Notes: generated by a model not told the origin, from the sequence alone. Shown: positions 7,429 through 16,082, counted from the first letter of the stretch. The stretch: DNA of 36,182 nucleotides from Capnocytophaga canis (GCF_000827555.1 NZ_CDOI01000139.1:1-36182), one strand, 5' to 3'. Numbers and translations: made by a program.

Positions 7429-9651
7429 ATGTCTAAACAAAAAAAGAAAACAGCTAAAGCTAAAAAACACGAACTTACAAAAGGCATCTTTTCTGTATTG
7501 GAAACCAATCAGAATGAGAGTTTTAACTACAAACAAATTGCAGCAAAATTGAACATTACCGATGCCTCCGGACGTAATCTACTCATAAAAAGATTAGTAC
7601 AACTCAAAGAAAAAAAGAAAATCCTTGAAGTTGAACGCGGAAAATACAAAGCCATTCCAAGTCAGAATTACTATACAGGAACGGTAGATATTACCTCTCG
7701 AGGAAATGCCTATGTTATTGTAGATGAGTTAGAAACGGATGTGTTTGTTCCTTCCAATATGCTCAACAAAGCTCTTCACGGAGATTTGGTGGAAGTTTAT
7801 ATTTTTCCTCGATTCCGAAAAGGAAATAAATTGGAAGGCGAGGTTACAAAAATTATTGAACGCAAAAAAATGCGCTTTGTAGGCGTGGTGCAAATGCAGA
7901 AAAATTTTGCTTTCGTCTTGCCAACCGACCATCGAATGTACACTGATATTTTCGTATCGAAAAATGACATTAACGGAGCTGAAAACGGAGATAAAGTCAT
8001 CGTTCGTATCGAAAAATGGGAAGGAAAATCCAATTCGCCTTTCGGGGTGATTGAGCAAATTCTTGGAAAACCCGGTGAACAATCCACCGAAATGCATTCC
8101 ATTTTGGCAGAATATGGTTTGCCTTACGAGTTTCCGCACGAAGTGGAAGCCTTTGCAAAACAATTGGACACCTCCATCACAGCTGAGGAAATTGCCAAAC
8201 GCCGTGATATGCGTAACGTGCTGACTTTCACTATCGACCCTAAAGATGCCAAAGATTTTGACGATGCACTTTCGTTCCAAATTTTGGAAAACGGAAATTA
8301 CGAAATTGGCGTACACATTGCCGACGTGTCGCATTACGTGCAAGAAGGAACGATTTTAGATGAAGAAGCCTACAATCGAGCCACTTCCGTGTATTTGGTG
8401 GATAGGGTAGTGCCGATGCTCCCCGAAGTGCTTTCTAATTTTGCGTGTTCGTTGCGTCCGAATGAAGAAAAGTACACATTTTCAGCGGTTTTTGAGATGA
8501 ACAAAAAGGCAGAAATTCTAAATACGTGGTTTGGACGAACCGTAACGCTTTCTGACCATCGTTTTGCGTATGAGGAAGTTCAAGAAATCATTGAAAATTT
8601 TGCAGGAGTAGGAGAGAAGCAAGAAAAAGTAGAAATATCTGATTTTCAAATGCCTTCTGAAATTTCAATTCGTAAAGAAGGAAGTTATTCTGTTCCAAAA
8701 GAGTTAGTTCAAGCCATTTTACTTATGGACGATTTGGCTAAAAAACTGCGTACCAAACGAATGCGATTAGGAGCGATTTCTTTTGACAAAATTGAAGTAA
8801 AATTCCATTTGGATGAAAACGACAATCCAACGCACGTTTATTTTAAAGAAAGCAAAGATGCCAATAAACTCATTGAGGAATTTATGCTTTTGGCAAACCG
8901 AAAAGTAGCCGAATTCATCGCCAAGCAAAAGAAAACTTTTGTGTATCGTGTTCACGATGAGCCTGATGACGAAAAGTTGATGCAGCTCAATGGCGTGATT
9001 TCTCGTTTCGGTTATGGCATCAATATGAAGGATAAGAAAAACATTACCCACTCGCTGAATTCTCTTTTGGAAGAAGTAAAAGGCAAAAAAGAACAGAATT
9101 TGGTGGATACACTTGCCATTCGTTCTATGGCAAAAGCCTCATATTCAACGGAAAATATTGGTCATTACGGTTTGGCGTTTGATTTTTATACGCATTTTAC
9201 TTCGCCTATTCGTCGTTATCCTGATGTGATGGTACATCGGCTATTGCAGAAATATTTGGATAATCAACCTTCTGAAAAACAGGAAGTTTATGAAACGAAA
9301 TGCAAACATTCTTCACAGATGGAAAATTTGGCTTCATCTGCCGAGCGTGATTCTATCAAATATATGCAAGTGAAATTTATGGAAAATCATAAAAATCAAC
9401 ATTTTAGAGGAGTCATTTCAGGAGTTACCGAATGGGGTATTTATGTGGAAATTGTGGAAAATAAATGTGAAGGTTTGGTAAGAGCTCGAGATATTAAAGA
9501 CGATTATTACATTTTCGATGAGAAACAATACGCTTTGGTTGGGGAAGTTACCAAAAATATGTATCAGCTTGGTGATGAAGTAGTTGTTCGTGTAAAAAAT
9601 ACGGATTTACTCAAAAAACAACTGGATTTTGAGTTGGTGGGAACAAATTAA
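7429..9651 (+). CDS. rnr: Ribonuclease R (3'-5' exoribonuclease)
   Basis: RNase R degrades structured RNA processively from the 3' end and takes part in mRNA decay and RNA quality control. The 740-residue protein has the full layout. A Lys-rich N-terminus precedes a winged-helix segment (about 10-70), and two cold-shock-like domains follow (about 80-225). The RNB catalytic domain is at about 250-590, with the metal-binding motif IDPKDAKDFDDALS (D270, D276, D278, D279). The conserved YTHFTSPIRRYPDVMVHRLL block is near 585, and a C-terminal S1 domain (about 655-735) begins at FRGVISGVTEWGIYVEI. It has its own promoter upstream and a hairpin terminator downstream, so it is monocistronic. Confidence 0.97.
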   Translation: MSKQKKKTAKAKKHELTKGIFSVLETNQNESFNYKQIAAKLNITDASGRNLLIKRLVQLKEKKKILEVERGKYKAIPSQNYYTGTVDITSRGNAYVIVDELETDVFVPSNMLNKALHGDLVEVYIFPRFRKGNKLEGEVTKIIERKKMRFVGVVQMQKNFAFVLPTDHRMYTDIFVSKNDINGAENGDKVIVRIEKWEGKSNSPFGVIEQILGKPGEQSTEMHSILAEYGLPYEFPHEVEAFAKQLDTSITAEEIAKRRDMRNVLTFTIDPKDAKDFDDALSFQILENGNYEIGVHIADVSHYVQEGTILDEEAYNRATSVYLVDRVVPMLPEVLSNFACSLRPNEEKYTFSAVFEMNKKAEILNTWFGRTVTLSDHRFAYEEVQEIIENFAGVGEKQEKVEISDFQMPSEISIRKEGSYSVPKELVQAILLMDDLAKKLRTKRMRLGAISFDKIEVKFHLDENDNPTHVYFKESKDANKLIEEFMLLANRKVAEFIAKQKKTFVYRVHDEPDDEKLMQLNGVISRFGYGINMKDKKNITHSLNSLLEEVKGKKEQNLVDTLAIRSMAKASYSTENIGHYGLAFDFYTHFTSPIRRYPDVMVHRLLQKYLDNQPSEKQEVYETKCKHSSQMENLASSAERDSIKYMQVKFMENHKNQHFRGVISGVTEWGIYVEIVENKCEGLVRARDIKDDYYIFDEKQYALVGEVTKNMYQLGDEVVVRVKNTDLLKKQLDFELVGTN

Positions 9652-9668
9652 AAAAATTGATTAATAGC

Positions 9669-9706
9669 AATTGCGAGATTTTACTATAATCTCGCAATTT
9701 TTATTA
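9669..9706 (+). terminator. Intrinsic terminator of rnr
   Basis: AATTGCGAGATT (9669-9680) and AATCTCGCAATT (9688-9699) are perfect 12-bp complements with a 7-nt loop, followed by TTTATTAT. It starts 18 bp after the rnr stop codon. TATCTTCG at 9705-9712 directly after it may be the -7 element for the next gene, although no good TTTG lies upstream of it. Confidence 0.85.
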
Positions 9707-9734
9707 TCTTCGCACTAATTAAAGTTGTATTATT

Positions 9735-10142
9735 ATGAAAACGATTGTATTACATTCTACTAAAAGTCCTATGTTTCGGTATAGAGACGGAAAAATTTTT
9801 ATTGATGGAAGTTTCTATCAGAACTATTATGGTAACGAACGCAAAGTTTTTCAGGTTCCTGACCAATCAAAAATAATTTCCGTTACCATTGGTAGATTTA
9901 CATCTAATGAATTTGACATTAGTAAGTTACAGGAATATAATATTAATGTTTTCAGTAAGATAAGTAATTTTTGGTTGTTTTTATCTTATTTGATTTATCT
10001 TTTAGTAATGTTTTCGTTATTTTTTGATTTACCAAAAATTTATCGTTATGTAGGAATTTTAATACTTATCCCAACAATTTTTGTCCTTTTTATTGAATTT
10101 TTCAAAAGAAAAGGGCTTGTTGTTTTAAAATCAAAAGAATAA
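9735..10142 (+). CDS. Small membrane protein with two TM helices, unknown family
   Basis: The 135-residue product has a soluble N-terminal half (about 1-70) containing several short beta-like stretches. Two hydrophobic helices follow (about 79-97 and 104-121), then a basic tail. The N-terminal half resembles an incomplete PH-like or immunoglobulin-like strand pattern, but no family is recognised. The gene is 8 bp upstream of a YdbS-like gene, which itself overlaps a YdbT-like gene. The three therefore probably form one operon and may act together at the membrane. Confidence 0.65.
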   Translation: MKTIVLHSTKSPMFRYRDGKIFIDGSFYQNYYGNERKVFQVPDQSKIISVTIGRFTSNEFDISKLQEYNINVFSKISNFWLFLSYLIYLLVMFSLFFDLPKIYRYVGILILIPTIFVLFIEFFKRKGLVVLKSKE

Positions 10143-10150
10143 TTTGTATT

Positions 10151-10663
10151 ATGAATGATTTAGTTACTATCAACCAAATTCCTGATTATGAGCAAATACC
10201 ATTAACGAATCTACATTCTGAGTATAAAAAAATAGCTCAAATGAATGCTATTATTGCTTCAGGAATTGGATTGGTACTTCTGTTAGCAATTTTTGTTATT
10301 TTTGATGCGGTTGAAAAGTATTACGCTATTATTGGTATTCTTCTCATTTTTGTATTTTTAATTTTTTATATTTCAATAAGTTATAAATATAAAAAATATG
10401 CTTTTCGTCAGCACGATGCTGTTTATAAATCTGGTATTGTTTTTCAGGTAACACACATAATTCCTTATGTTCGTTTACAGCATATTACTATCAAGCAAGG
10501 TTGGTATGCTAAACGCTTGGGATTGGCTACTTTATGTCTGTATACGGCTTCTTCCAATGGTGATATTTCTATACCTGGATTGTCTTTACAGGAAGCTGAA
10601 CGCTGGAAGAGTTTTTTGTTAAATCGTATTGAAACTACTGAAAATGAGTATGATGAATTATGA
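10151..10663 (+). CDS. YdbS-like membrane protein with one bacterial PH domain
   Basis: This 170-residue protein has two adjacent TM helices (about 32-53 and 57-78). A bacterial PH (bPH2, formerly DUF304) domain follows with YAFRQHDAVYKSGIVFQVTH, then PYVRLQHITIKQGWYAKRLG and LYTASSNGDISIPGL. The R-x-Q-H-x-x-I-x-Q/K-G-x-x-x-x-x-x-G pattern is the family signature. In Bacillus, ydbS and ydbT are neighbours, as here; the exact role is unclear. The ATG at 10151 follows the upstream stop by 8 bp. Its 3' end overlaps the YdbT-like gene. Confidence 0.85.
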   Translation: MNDLVTINQIPDYEQIPLTNLHSEYKKIAQMNAIIASGIGLVLLLAIFVIFDAVEKYYAIIGILLIFVFLIFYISISYKYKKYAFRQHDAVYKSGIVFQVTHIIPYVRLQHITIKQGWYAKRLGLATLCLYTASSNGDISIPGLSLQEAERWKSFLLNRIETTENEYDEL

Positions 10664-12155
10664 TTTTTCAATTCCGAATAAACTTTCAAAAAAGGCATTT
10701 TGGTTAGTTTTAGCGAAATCTTTTTGGAGTAATTTTAAAATCTTTTGGGGTGCTTTTGCTCTATTTCTTTTTAAAAAGGGAAATAATTCTGATGATAAAT
10801 TTCAATTTTTCTTAATTTTTTTAGGTATATTTTTAGTAATCAGTGTTTTTATCTTCATTTTTCAATATATAAAATATAAATATTTCTCGTATCAAATTAT
10901 TGGAGATGAATTGATTATCCGTGAAGGTTGGTTGAACAAATCGGAAACGGTGGTTAAATTTGATAAAATTCACGAAGTACATCTAAATCAGAAGTTTATA
11001 CATAAAATTGTAGGACTTTACAAAGTGGATATAGACACGGCAGGAAGTGATAAAGTGGAAATATCAATTAATGGTATAGATTATCATAAGGCTTTGGTTA
11101 TCAAGGATATTTTGACAGAAAAGCAAATTATTTCCGAAATTAGAAAAGATAGAATTACTGATGAAAATTTGGAAGCAAATGACAATTTTACTTCACTGAG
11201 AATAAGTATTTTAACTTTGTTCAAAATTGGAATTACACAAAATTATTTATACACATTGTCGTTAATGTTTGCTTTTTCGTATCAGATAATTGACTTTATT
11301 ACTGATATATTTTACGAAAAACGTTCCGATTTTGTCAATCAGATATCTGAGTTTTCAAATACAGTTTCAACCATATTTTTTTGGATTTTTTTCTTGTTTA
11401 TTTTGATACTTTTTGTTATTATTTTTAATTTAATTCGTACATTACTAACGTATTATAATTATGAAATACAAATTAAAAATAACCGATTATTAGCTTCTTA
11501 CGGACTTATAAATTCGCACATTGTGGCAGTTCCGCCGAAAAAAGTGCAGATGATTCATTTTCAGCAGAATTATTTTCAAAAGTTGATGAATTTGTTTGAG
11601 GTACGAATTTCACAAATTGATTCTTCCAAAAACGAAGAGAAAAAGACACAAGGTTTATTGATTCCTGGTATCAATGCTTTGGAAATGAGAAAATTATTTC
11701 GATTTATATACGATAAGGATTTTCAAGAAGTAAAAGAATTTTATCGCCCAAGTTTTCGGAAAGTTATCATTCGGGCAATGTATTTGTTTTTTGCTCTTTT
11801 GATGATTATTTTAACTATGTATTTTATTGATATATTGCATTTTACTTATATTCCAATATTTCTATTTTTTGTTGTTTTGTTGCTCATTTATATTTCATAC
11901 AGAAATGAAAAACTTTTCTTGAAAGATGATTTTATTGTACTAAAAAGTGGTATTTGGGATTTGACAACCACCTATTTACAAGTAGATAAAATTCAGGAAG
12001 TAAAAATAAAACAATCTTATTTTCAAAAACGTAGAGGATTGGCTTCCATTAAGTTATACACGGCTTCGGAAAGTTTACAACTCAATTTTTATGATGAAAA
12101 ATTACTTAAAAATTTGGTGAATGAATCTGTTTATAAAATTGAGTTTGTCATTTAA
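10644..12155 (+). CDS. YdbT-like membrane protein with repeated bacterial PH domains
   Basis: About 503 residues carry three copies of the bPH2 module: near residues 80-165 (IIGDELIIREGWLNKSETVV, then KIHEVHLNQKFIHKIVGLYK), near 280-360 (LLASYGLINSHIVAVPPKKV), and near 430-500 (FIVLKSGIWDLTTTYLQVDK and QKRRGLASIKLYTASE). TM pairs lie between them, as in YdbT. The frame opens at TTG 10629, but ATG codons at 10644, 10650 and 10653 are better starts. All overlap the end of the previous gene by 11-20 bp, which implies translational coupling. The exact start is uncertain. It is likely a partner of the YdbS-like protein. Confidence 0.83.
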   Translation: MSMMNYDFSIPNKLSKKAFWLVLAKSFWSNFKIFWGAFALFLFKKGNNSDDKFQFFLIFLGIFLVISVFIFIFQYIKYKYFSYQIIGDELIIREGWLNKSETVVKFDKIHEVHLNQKFIHKIVGLYKVDIDTAGSDKVEISINGIDYHKALVIKDILTEKQIISEIRKDRITDENLEANDNFTSLRISILTLFKIGITQNYLYTLSLMFAFSYQIIDFITDIFYEKRSDFVNQISEFSNTVSTIFFWIFFLFILILFVIIFNLIRTLLTYYNYEIQIKNNRLLASYGLINSHIVAVPPKKVQMIHFQQNYFQKLMNLFEVRISQIDSSKNEEKKTQGLLIPGINALEMRKLFRFIYDKDFQEVKEFYRPSFRKVIIRAMYLFFALLMIILTMYFIDILHFTYIPIFLFFVVLLLIYISYRNEKLFLKDDFIVLKSGIWDLTTTYLQVDKIQEVKIKQSYFQKRRGLASIKLYTASESLQLNFYDEKLLKNLVNESVYKIEFVI

Positions 12156-12186
12156 AAGTATATAAATCAGAATTTTATCGTTACAT

Positions 12187-12217
12187 TTTGTTATTGGAAT
12201 TTTTTGTTGTAACTTTG
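12187..12217 (+). promoter_or_regulatory. Bacteroidota promoter before a small membrane protein gene
   Basis: TTTG at 12187-12190 and TAACTTTG at 12210-12217 are separated by 19 bp, an exact consensus match. Transcription would begin at about 12225, which excludes the upstream in-frame TTG at 12188 and supports ATG 12263 as the start. Confidence 0.7.
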
Positions 12218-12262
12218 TGGGTGTGTTATTATTTTAGAGATATTCAGTTGAATTTTTTTACT

Positions 12263-12463
12263 ATGGAGACAAAAAATCAGTTGATAAGAAAGAAATTTGG
12301 ATTGTTTTTTTTAATATTCTGTTTGGTTACTTTCTTGATTTGGTTCATTTTTCCACACCAATTGGTTGGGAATATCTATGTTTTGATGGGATATTTGGTA
12401 GGAAATTTAATTTTTCTTTACGTTTTGTATAAATACAAACGAAGTCTGAATAAAGTTGAATAA
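12263..12463 (+). CDS. Small two-TM membrane protein (66 aa)
   Basis: METKNQLIRKKFG begins a 66-residue protein with two hydrophobic helices (about 14-32 and 37-56) and basic ends. The ATG at 12263 is chosen because a consensus promoter lies at 12187-12217, downstream of the earlier possible TTG start. It follows the YdbT-like gene by about 107 bp and is transcribed separately. No family is recognised. Confidence 0.55.
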   Translation: METKNQLIRKKFGLFFLIFCLVTFLIWFIFPHQLVGNIYVLMGYLVGNLIFLYVLYKYKRSLNKVE

Positions 12464-12509
12464 TTCGAAATGGAATAGGGGAGAAGCTACAAAGTTTTTC
12501 CCTTATTTT

Positions 12510-12540
12510 TTTGCTTTTTCTTCTTTTTTCTTTATTTTTG
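12510..12540 (+). promoter_or_regulatory. Bacteroidota promoter of LysE-type gene
   Basis: TTTG at 12510-12513 is followed after 19 bp by TATTTTTG at 12533-12540. It lies about 75 bp before the ATG at 12616. The surrounding DNA is T-rich, so chance matches are somewhat more likely here. Confidence 0.5.
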
Positions 12541-12615
12541 TTAGTCGTTTTGTATGTTAAAATGTTTTTCCTTGATTTTCAAGGAGCTAATCAAAAATAA
12601 TTCTCAAAAAATTAA

Positions 12616-13302
12616 ATGTTTTCAGATGTATTACTTGCTTTGCCTTTGGGTGTGATATTAGCTTTTACCATTGGCCCTGTTTTCTTTGTTTTGTTGGAAA
12701 CGGCTATAACTAAGGGATTTAGAGCTGCTGTAGCTTTTGATGGAGGCGTCATTTTGGCTGATATAGTTTTTATTTTGGTTGCTTATTTTACTACCAGTGG
12801 TTTGCTTCAGCGAGTGAAAGATGACCCACTTTTGTTTATTATCGGTGGGCTCATTATGATTTCCTATGGATTAATTTCTTATATAAAACTCAAAAAAGAT
12901 TTTCATCAAAAAAATAAAATAGAGAGTACGGATAATAACTTGTCCATCAAGAGAGTGAATTATTTAGCTCTTTTCATGAAAGGATTTTTGTTGAATTTCA
13001 TAAATATTGGTGTACTCGGTTTTTGGCTTGGAATTATCATCGTATTTGCTCCTCAATTGGATATGGATACTAATAGAATTTTAGTGTTTTTTACTTCTAT
13101 TGTAGTAATTTATTTTATAATAGATATTCTTAAAATATTGATAGCAAAACAATTAAAAAATAAACTTACTGCTTTTCACATCTATAAAATTAAAAGAACG
13201 ATAAGTATCATTTTATTAGTCTTTGGAGTTTTTTTGTTGGCACAAGGTATTTTTCCAGAGAGCAAAGAAAAATTAAACGAAATATTTACTGAAAATCAGT
13301 GA
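12616..13302 (+). CDS. LysE-family amino-acid exporter
   Basis: This 228-residue protein has six hydrophobic helices. Its N-terminal segment PLGVILAFTIGPVFFVLLET contains the G-x-x-x-A/G-F-x-x-G-P-x-x-F pattern of LysE/RhtB exporters. The segments GGVILADIVFILVAYF and PLLFIIGGLIMISYGLISYI follow. A charged cytoplasmic loop (about 93-115) separates the two halves. The second half begins FMKGFLLNFINIGVLGFWLG, matching the internal repeat of the family. It would export amino acids or related metabolites; the substrate is not deducible. It has its own promoter and a terminator after it. Confidence 0.85.
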   Translation: MFSDVLLALPLGVILAFTIGPVFFVLLETAITKGFRAAVAFDGGVILADIVFILVAYFTTSGLLQRVKDDPLLFIIGGLIMISYGLISYIKLKKDFHQKNKIESTDNNLSIKRVNYLALFMKGFLLNFINIGVLGFWLGIIIVFAPQLDMDTNRILVFFTSIVVIYFIIDILKILIAKQLKNKLTAFHIYKIKRTISIILLVFGVFLLAQGIFPESKEKLNEIFTENQ

Positions 13303-13335
13303 TTTTTTTTAACTAAGATGCGAATGTGATAAAAC

Positions 13336-13377
13336 AAAAAATGCTGTCAAGAAACTAAATTTTTGGTAGCATTTTTT
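13336..13377. terminator. Bidirectional-type terminator after LysE gene
   Basis: AAAAAATGCT (13336-13345) and AGCATTTTTT (13368-13377) are perfect complements. A-run and T-run flanks make it usable in both directions. It starts 34 bp after the LysE-type stop. Confidence 0.7.
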
Positions 13378-13386
13378 CTTATTTGA

Positions 13387-13518
13387 AATATACTTGAAAA
13401 TAATTTGTGTATTTTCAAAAAAAATGCTATCTATGCACCTCAATTACGGTACATAAAAGCGTTAGCTTACTATTCTATTTTAGGAGAATCTGGTAAATTC
13501 AACAATACATTAGGATAA
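13387..13518 (+). pseudogene. Possible 3' relic of a gene (43 codons, no start)
   Basis: After a stop at 13384-13386 the frame stays open to TAA 13516-13518. The translation ends with RYIKALAYYSILGESGKFNN and TLG, which reads like real protein, but there is no ATG/GTG start at the 5' end. A strong terminator follows 11 bp later, as expected for a gene's 3' end. The family is not recognised. It could also be the 3' part of a non-coding RNA. Confidence 0.3.
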
Positions 13519-13529
13519 GTAGCAAAAAC

Positions 13530-13557
13530 GCTCACGCTATATGGCGTGGGCTTTTTT
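13530..13557 (+). terminator. Strong intrinsic terminator
   Basis: GCTCACGC (13530-13537) pairs with GCGTGGGC (13544-13551), with one G-U pair and a 6-nt loop, followed by TTTTTT. It fits transcription from the left, although no intact gene lies directly before it. Confidence 0.8.
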
Positions 13558-13752
13558 CTCTTATTTATATGTTATTGGCTTACCAGAGGCTTCCTAAAAA
13601 TAAATAAGAGTTAAGAAAGTCCTCGCTTTTTTTATTTCATAAAGTTTTGAATTTCTTTTTTGCTATAAGCTATTGTTAGATAGAAGAACCGATGATCTGG
13701 AAAATAATGAGAGATGATAGAAATTGAAAATCCTAATTATTGCGTTCTTTAA

Positions 13753-13784
13753 AAAGGCTCGGAATTTTCTGAGCCTTTCTTATT
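13753..13784. terminator. Intrinsic terminator
   Basis: AAAGGCTC (13753-13760) and GAGCCTTT (13771-13778) are perfect complements; the loop can extend the stem (GAA with TTC). A T-rich tail (CTTATTTTT) follows. It could stop plus-strand transcripts before the convergent methyltransferase gene. Confidence 0.7.
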
Positions 13785-13977
13785 TTTAAAAATCGTCTTT
13801 TTTTGATATTAACGAAAAATGATTAAAATTTTTATACTATAGATTTTAATTATAATAAATTCTAAAATTATAGATTTTTTCTATAAAAATCGACTTTCAG
13901 AAACCTATCAAAAATTCATTTTCTTTTAAAAGTGATATGAATATACCTTTTGTATACTGAAATGCTATAAAATAGCT

Positions 13978-14817
13978 TTAAAATGATTTTTTGCATTTTT
14001 TGAGTATATAAATGTGTGAAGAATACTCATTTTTGGTCATTCCGTAATAATTTGAATATAATCCATTCAAAAAACCTTTGATAAAATTTTTCTTTCCTGT
14101 TTTGTATTTTTCTGAAAGTATTGATACGTAAAAGGAATCGAAAAGCATTGGTTTTATTTTCAGCAATTCGAAGCCCTTTGCAGTGAAAATTTTTTGAATG
14201 CTTGTTTTTGAGAAATGCCACAAATGGCGAGGTACGTCATATGCTGCCCAGAAATTCTTATAGTGTTTCGCATCCCATGAATTGAAATTAGGTACAGCTA
14301 TTATTAAAATTCCATTTTCTTTTAGTAGTAAGTTTATAAGGTTGATTTGCTTTTCCAAATCAGGAATATGTTCTAACACATGCCAAAGAGTAATTACATC
14401 GAATGAATTTTCTTCAAATGAATCGTAGTTTTCAAATAAATTTATACCCTTTTGCATTGCTAATTTTCGAGCTTTTTCATTAGGTTCGATGCCATCAACA
14501 TTCCATTTTTTAATCTTTTTACAAGCTAAAATAAAATCTGCTGTTCCTGCACCTATATCTAATAAGCGTATATTTTCGTTTTTATAATCTGAAATCACAT
14601 TAATTTTACTCCGCAAGTTTATTATTTTTACATACTGATATAACTTGTCAAACCACGTTTTTTTACTATCCGTATGTGAAATATACTCTTGACTTTCGTA
14701 GTACTTAGCAAGATTTTCAGGAGTAGGGGAGGTTTTAAAAAGTTGCAATTCCGGATTGTAAATTAACTGAAATTCTTCTTCTGAAACACTGTAATCTTTG
14801 ACTTTTAGAATATTCAT
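13978..14817 (-). CDS. Class I SAM-dependent methyltransferase
   Basis: This 279-residue protein has a Rossmann methyltransferase domain in the middle. Motif I is LLDIGAGTADFILACKK (about residues 84-100) and the acidic ribose-binding residue is in VDGIEPNEKA. Motif IV is FDVITLWHVLEHIPD (about 134-148), and VPNFNSWDAKHYKNFWAAYD follows. The WHVLEH and DVPRHLWHFS segments are typical of bacterial methyltransferase_23-type enzymes that act on small molecules, quinones or sugars. The substrate is unknown. It is the only minus-strand gene in the window and borders the gene-free parS region. It starts at ATG (14817-14815), with a TACCTTTG element on the minus strand just upstream. Confidence 0.85.
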   Translation of the reverse strand: MNILKVKDYSVSEEEFQLIYNPELQLFKTSPTPENLAKYYESQEYISHTDSKKTWFDKLYQYVKIINLRSKINVISDYKNENIRLLDIGAGTADFILACKKIKKWNVDGIEPNEKARKLAMQKGINLFENYDSFEENSFDVITLWHVLEHIPDLEKQINLINLLLKENGILIIAVPNFNSWDAKHYKNFWAAYDVPRHLWHFSKTSIQKIFTAKGFELLKIKPMLFDSFYVSILSEKYKTGKKNFIKGFLNGLYSNYYGMTKNEYSSHIYILKKCKKSF

Positions 14818-14840
14818 TTTAAATTAAACCTATTAACTTA

Positions 14841-14848
14841 CAAAGGTA
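14841..14848 (-). promoter_or_regulatory. Possible -7 element of the methyltransferase gene
   Basis: Read on the minus strand this is TACCTTTG, matching TANNTTTG, 23 bp before the start codon. No matching TTTG is found 19-21 bp further upstream, so only the -7 part is supported. Confidence 0.4.
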
Positions 14849-14976
14849 CTATTTATTGATTTAGAAAATATATTTTTTGTAAAAAATCTTTATATTTTCA
14901 TTATATATTATTAATAATCAAATAGTTATGATATTTTTATGTATGTTTTTTAGTTTTACTATAATTCATTATAATA

Positions 14977-14992
14977 TGTTCCACGTGGAACA
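14977..14992. promoter_or_regulatory. parS: parS site 1 (ParB binding)
   Basis: TGTTCCACGTGGAACA is a perfect 16-bp palindrome and matches the widely conserved chromosomal parS motif (TGTTNCACGTGNAACA). ParB (Spo0J) loads here and spreads to organise and segregate the chromosome origin. Confidence 0.9.
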
Positions 14993-15223
14993 TTGTTATT
15001 ATTCTTTTTATTTTTCTATAATAAACTAATTATATTAATTAAACTTCTTGAGAAGTACTAAAATACTGTATACTAAAAAATAGTGATTCGTTATATTGGT
15101 GTGTAGCTTTTATATATGTTTATGTAGATATTGTTATTTCTTTATTTCTACGGAGATTGATAAAATTGCAATACTTCATTTCTAAAATTTAAAGTAGTAT
15201 AGTAGATGTATTTTATTGTAAAA

Positions 15224-15239
15224 TGTTCCACGTGGAACA
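15224..15239. promoter_or_regulatory. parS: parS site 2 (ParB binding)
   Basis: This is an identical perfect palindrome TGTTCCACGTGGAACA, 247 bp after site 1. The flanks (AAAA before, ATTTT after) are AT-rich. Confidence 0.9.
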
Positions 15240-15477
15240 ATTTTATTAATTACTATTTATATAAATCAGAATATTTTATAAAATGATAAATGTATATATC
15301 TTATAAAATTCAGTTTTTTTAAAATATAAGATGTATTTTATTTAATAATTTATTCGTATTGTAATTGATTATTGTTACTTTATTAAGAAATTGTATACAG
15401 AATCAGCTTTTAAAACGGTTTGTTTTTGTATTCTTTATAAAAATCAGGTACAGTATTGTATTTTTTTTTAAAAAAAA

Positions 15478-15493
15478 TGTTCCACGTGGAACT
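15478..15493. promoter_or_regulatory. parS: parS site 3 (ParB binding)
   Basis: TGTTCCACGTGGAACT differs from the others only at the last base and is 254 bp after site 2. The core CCACGTGG is intact, so binding is expected. Confidence 0.85.
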
Positions 15494-16016
15494 ATTTTTT
15501 GAAATAAGATTTGATAATTCAAGAAGATAATAAATATGATTATTTCATGTTTAGATTTTGTACTAGATGGTTTTAAATCGAAATATTGAAACAAAATATT
15601 TCCGAAATTATAAATAAAAGTGTATTTGTATTATTTGCGATTTAAAGTAATATTTTTTAAGAGCATATTATATATAAAATTTATAAATCATGAATTTTTT
15701 AAAGATTAATAATACTCCTATGCTTATATAAAATATAACGATATTTTTAAATTACAATTAATCTATCGGTTTATGTAAATAGTGATTACTATTTTAAGCT
15801 GACTATGGGAGTTTATTTTTAGTTATTGTATAATTTATTTTCTAAAGTCACTGTAATGAAATTTATTTAAATAATTACATTTTTCTGAAAACTTCTCAAT
15901 GTTTCGGCAATTTTTTAAAGGAAATAATCTTTACTAATTTTCTTTTCTTGTTAAATGTATTTTTACCAAAAAATATCGACTAATAAATCCAGGGAAATTT
16001 GTTCGAATGCCATCAT

Positions 16017-16082
16017 CACTACTTGTAGTGGAATATTCTTAGCATAGTATTCACTAGAAGATACTACTTCTTACTTGTAGTA
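16017..16082. repeat. Pair of related short hairpins
   Basis: CACTAC-TT-GTAGTG (16017-16030) is a perfect inverted repeat. About 45 bp later TACTAC and GTAGTA (arms at about 16062-16067 and 16077-16082) flank a 9-nt loop. Both contain ACTTGTAGT. They are the only GC-containing structured elements in the middle of the gene-free stretch. Their role is unknown. Confidence 0.4.

Larger units (their letters stand above)
13303..13977. other. Decayed spacer with three terminator hairpins
   Basis: This 675-bp stretch between the LysE-type gene and the minus-strand methyltransferase gene has no intact gene. It carries three hairpins (13336-13377, 13530-13557, 13753-13784). Two short open frames without a start codon end at stop codons 13516-13518 and at about 13718. 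The spacing of relic frame then terminator suggests remains of genes lost by deletion, or short non-coding RNAs. Confidence 0.45.

Noticed and set aside
7729-8343. 204-codon minus-strand frame opposite rnr
   Set aside because: It lies antisense to the conserved RNase R domains and has no family features.
12188-12262. TTG start for the small membrane protein
   Set aside because: A consensus promoter at 12187-12217 overlaps it, so this codon would not be transcribed.
14977-15493. CACGTG palindromes as operator sites of a transcription factor
   Set aside because: The full 16-bp match to parS, the three copies and the absence of adjacent target promoters make ParB binding much more likely.
15403-15594. 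A 63-codon minus-strand frame in the gene-free stretch
   Set aside because: It runs through parS site 3, is dominated by Ile/Phe/Lys/Asn as expected from AT-rich DNA, and has no promoter or conserved motif.
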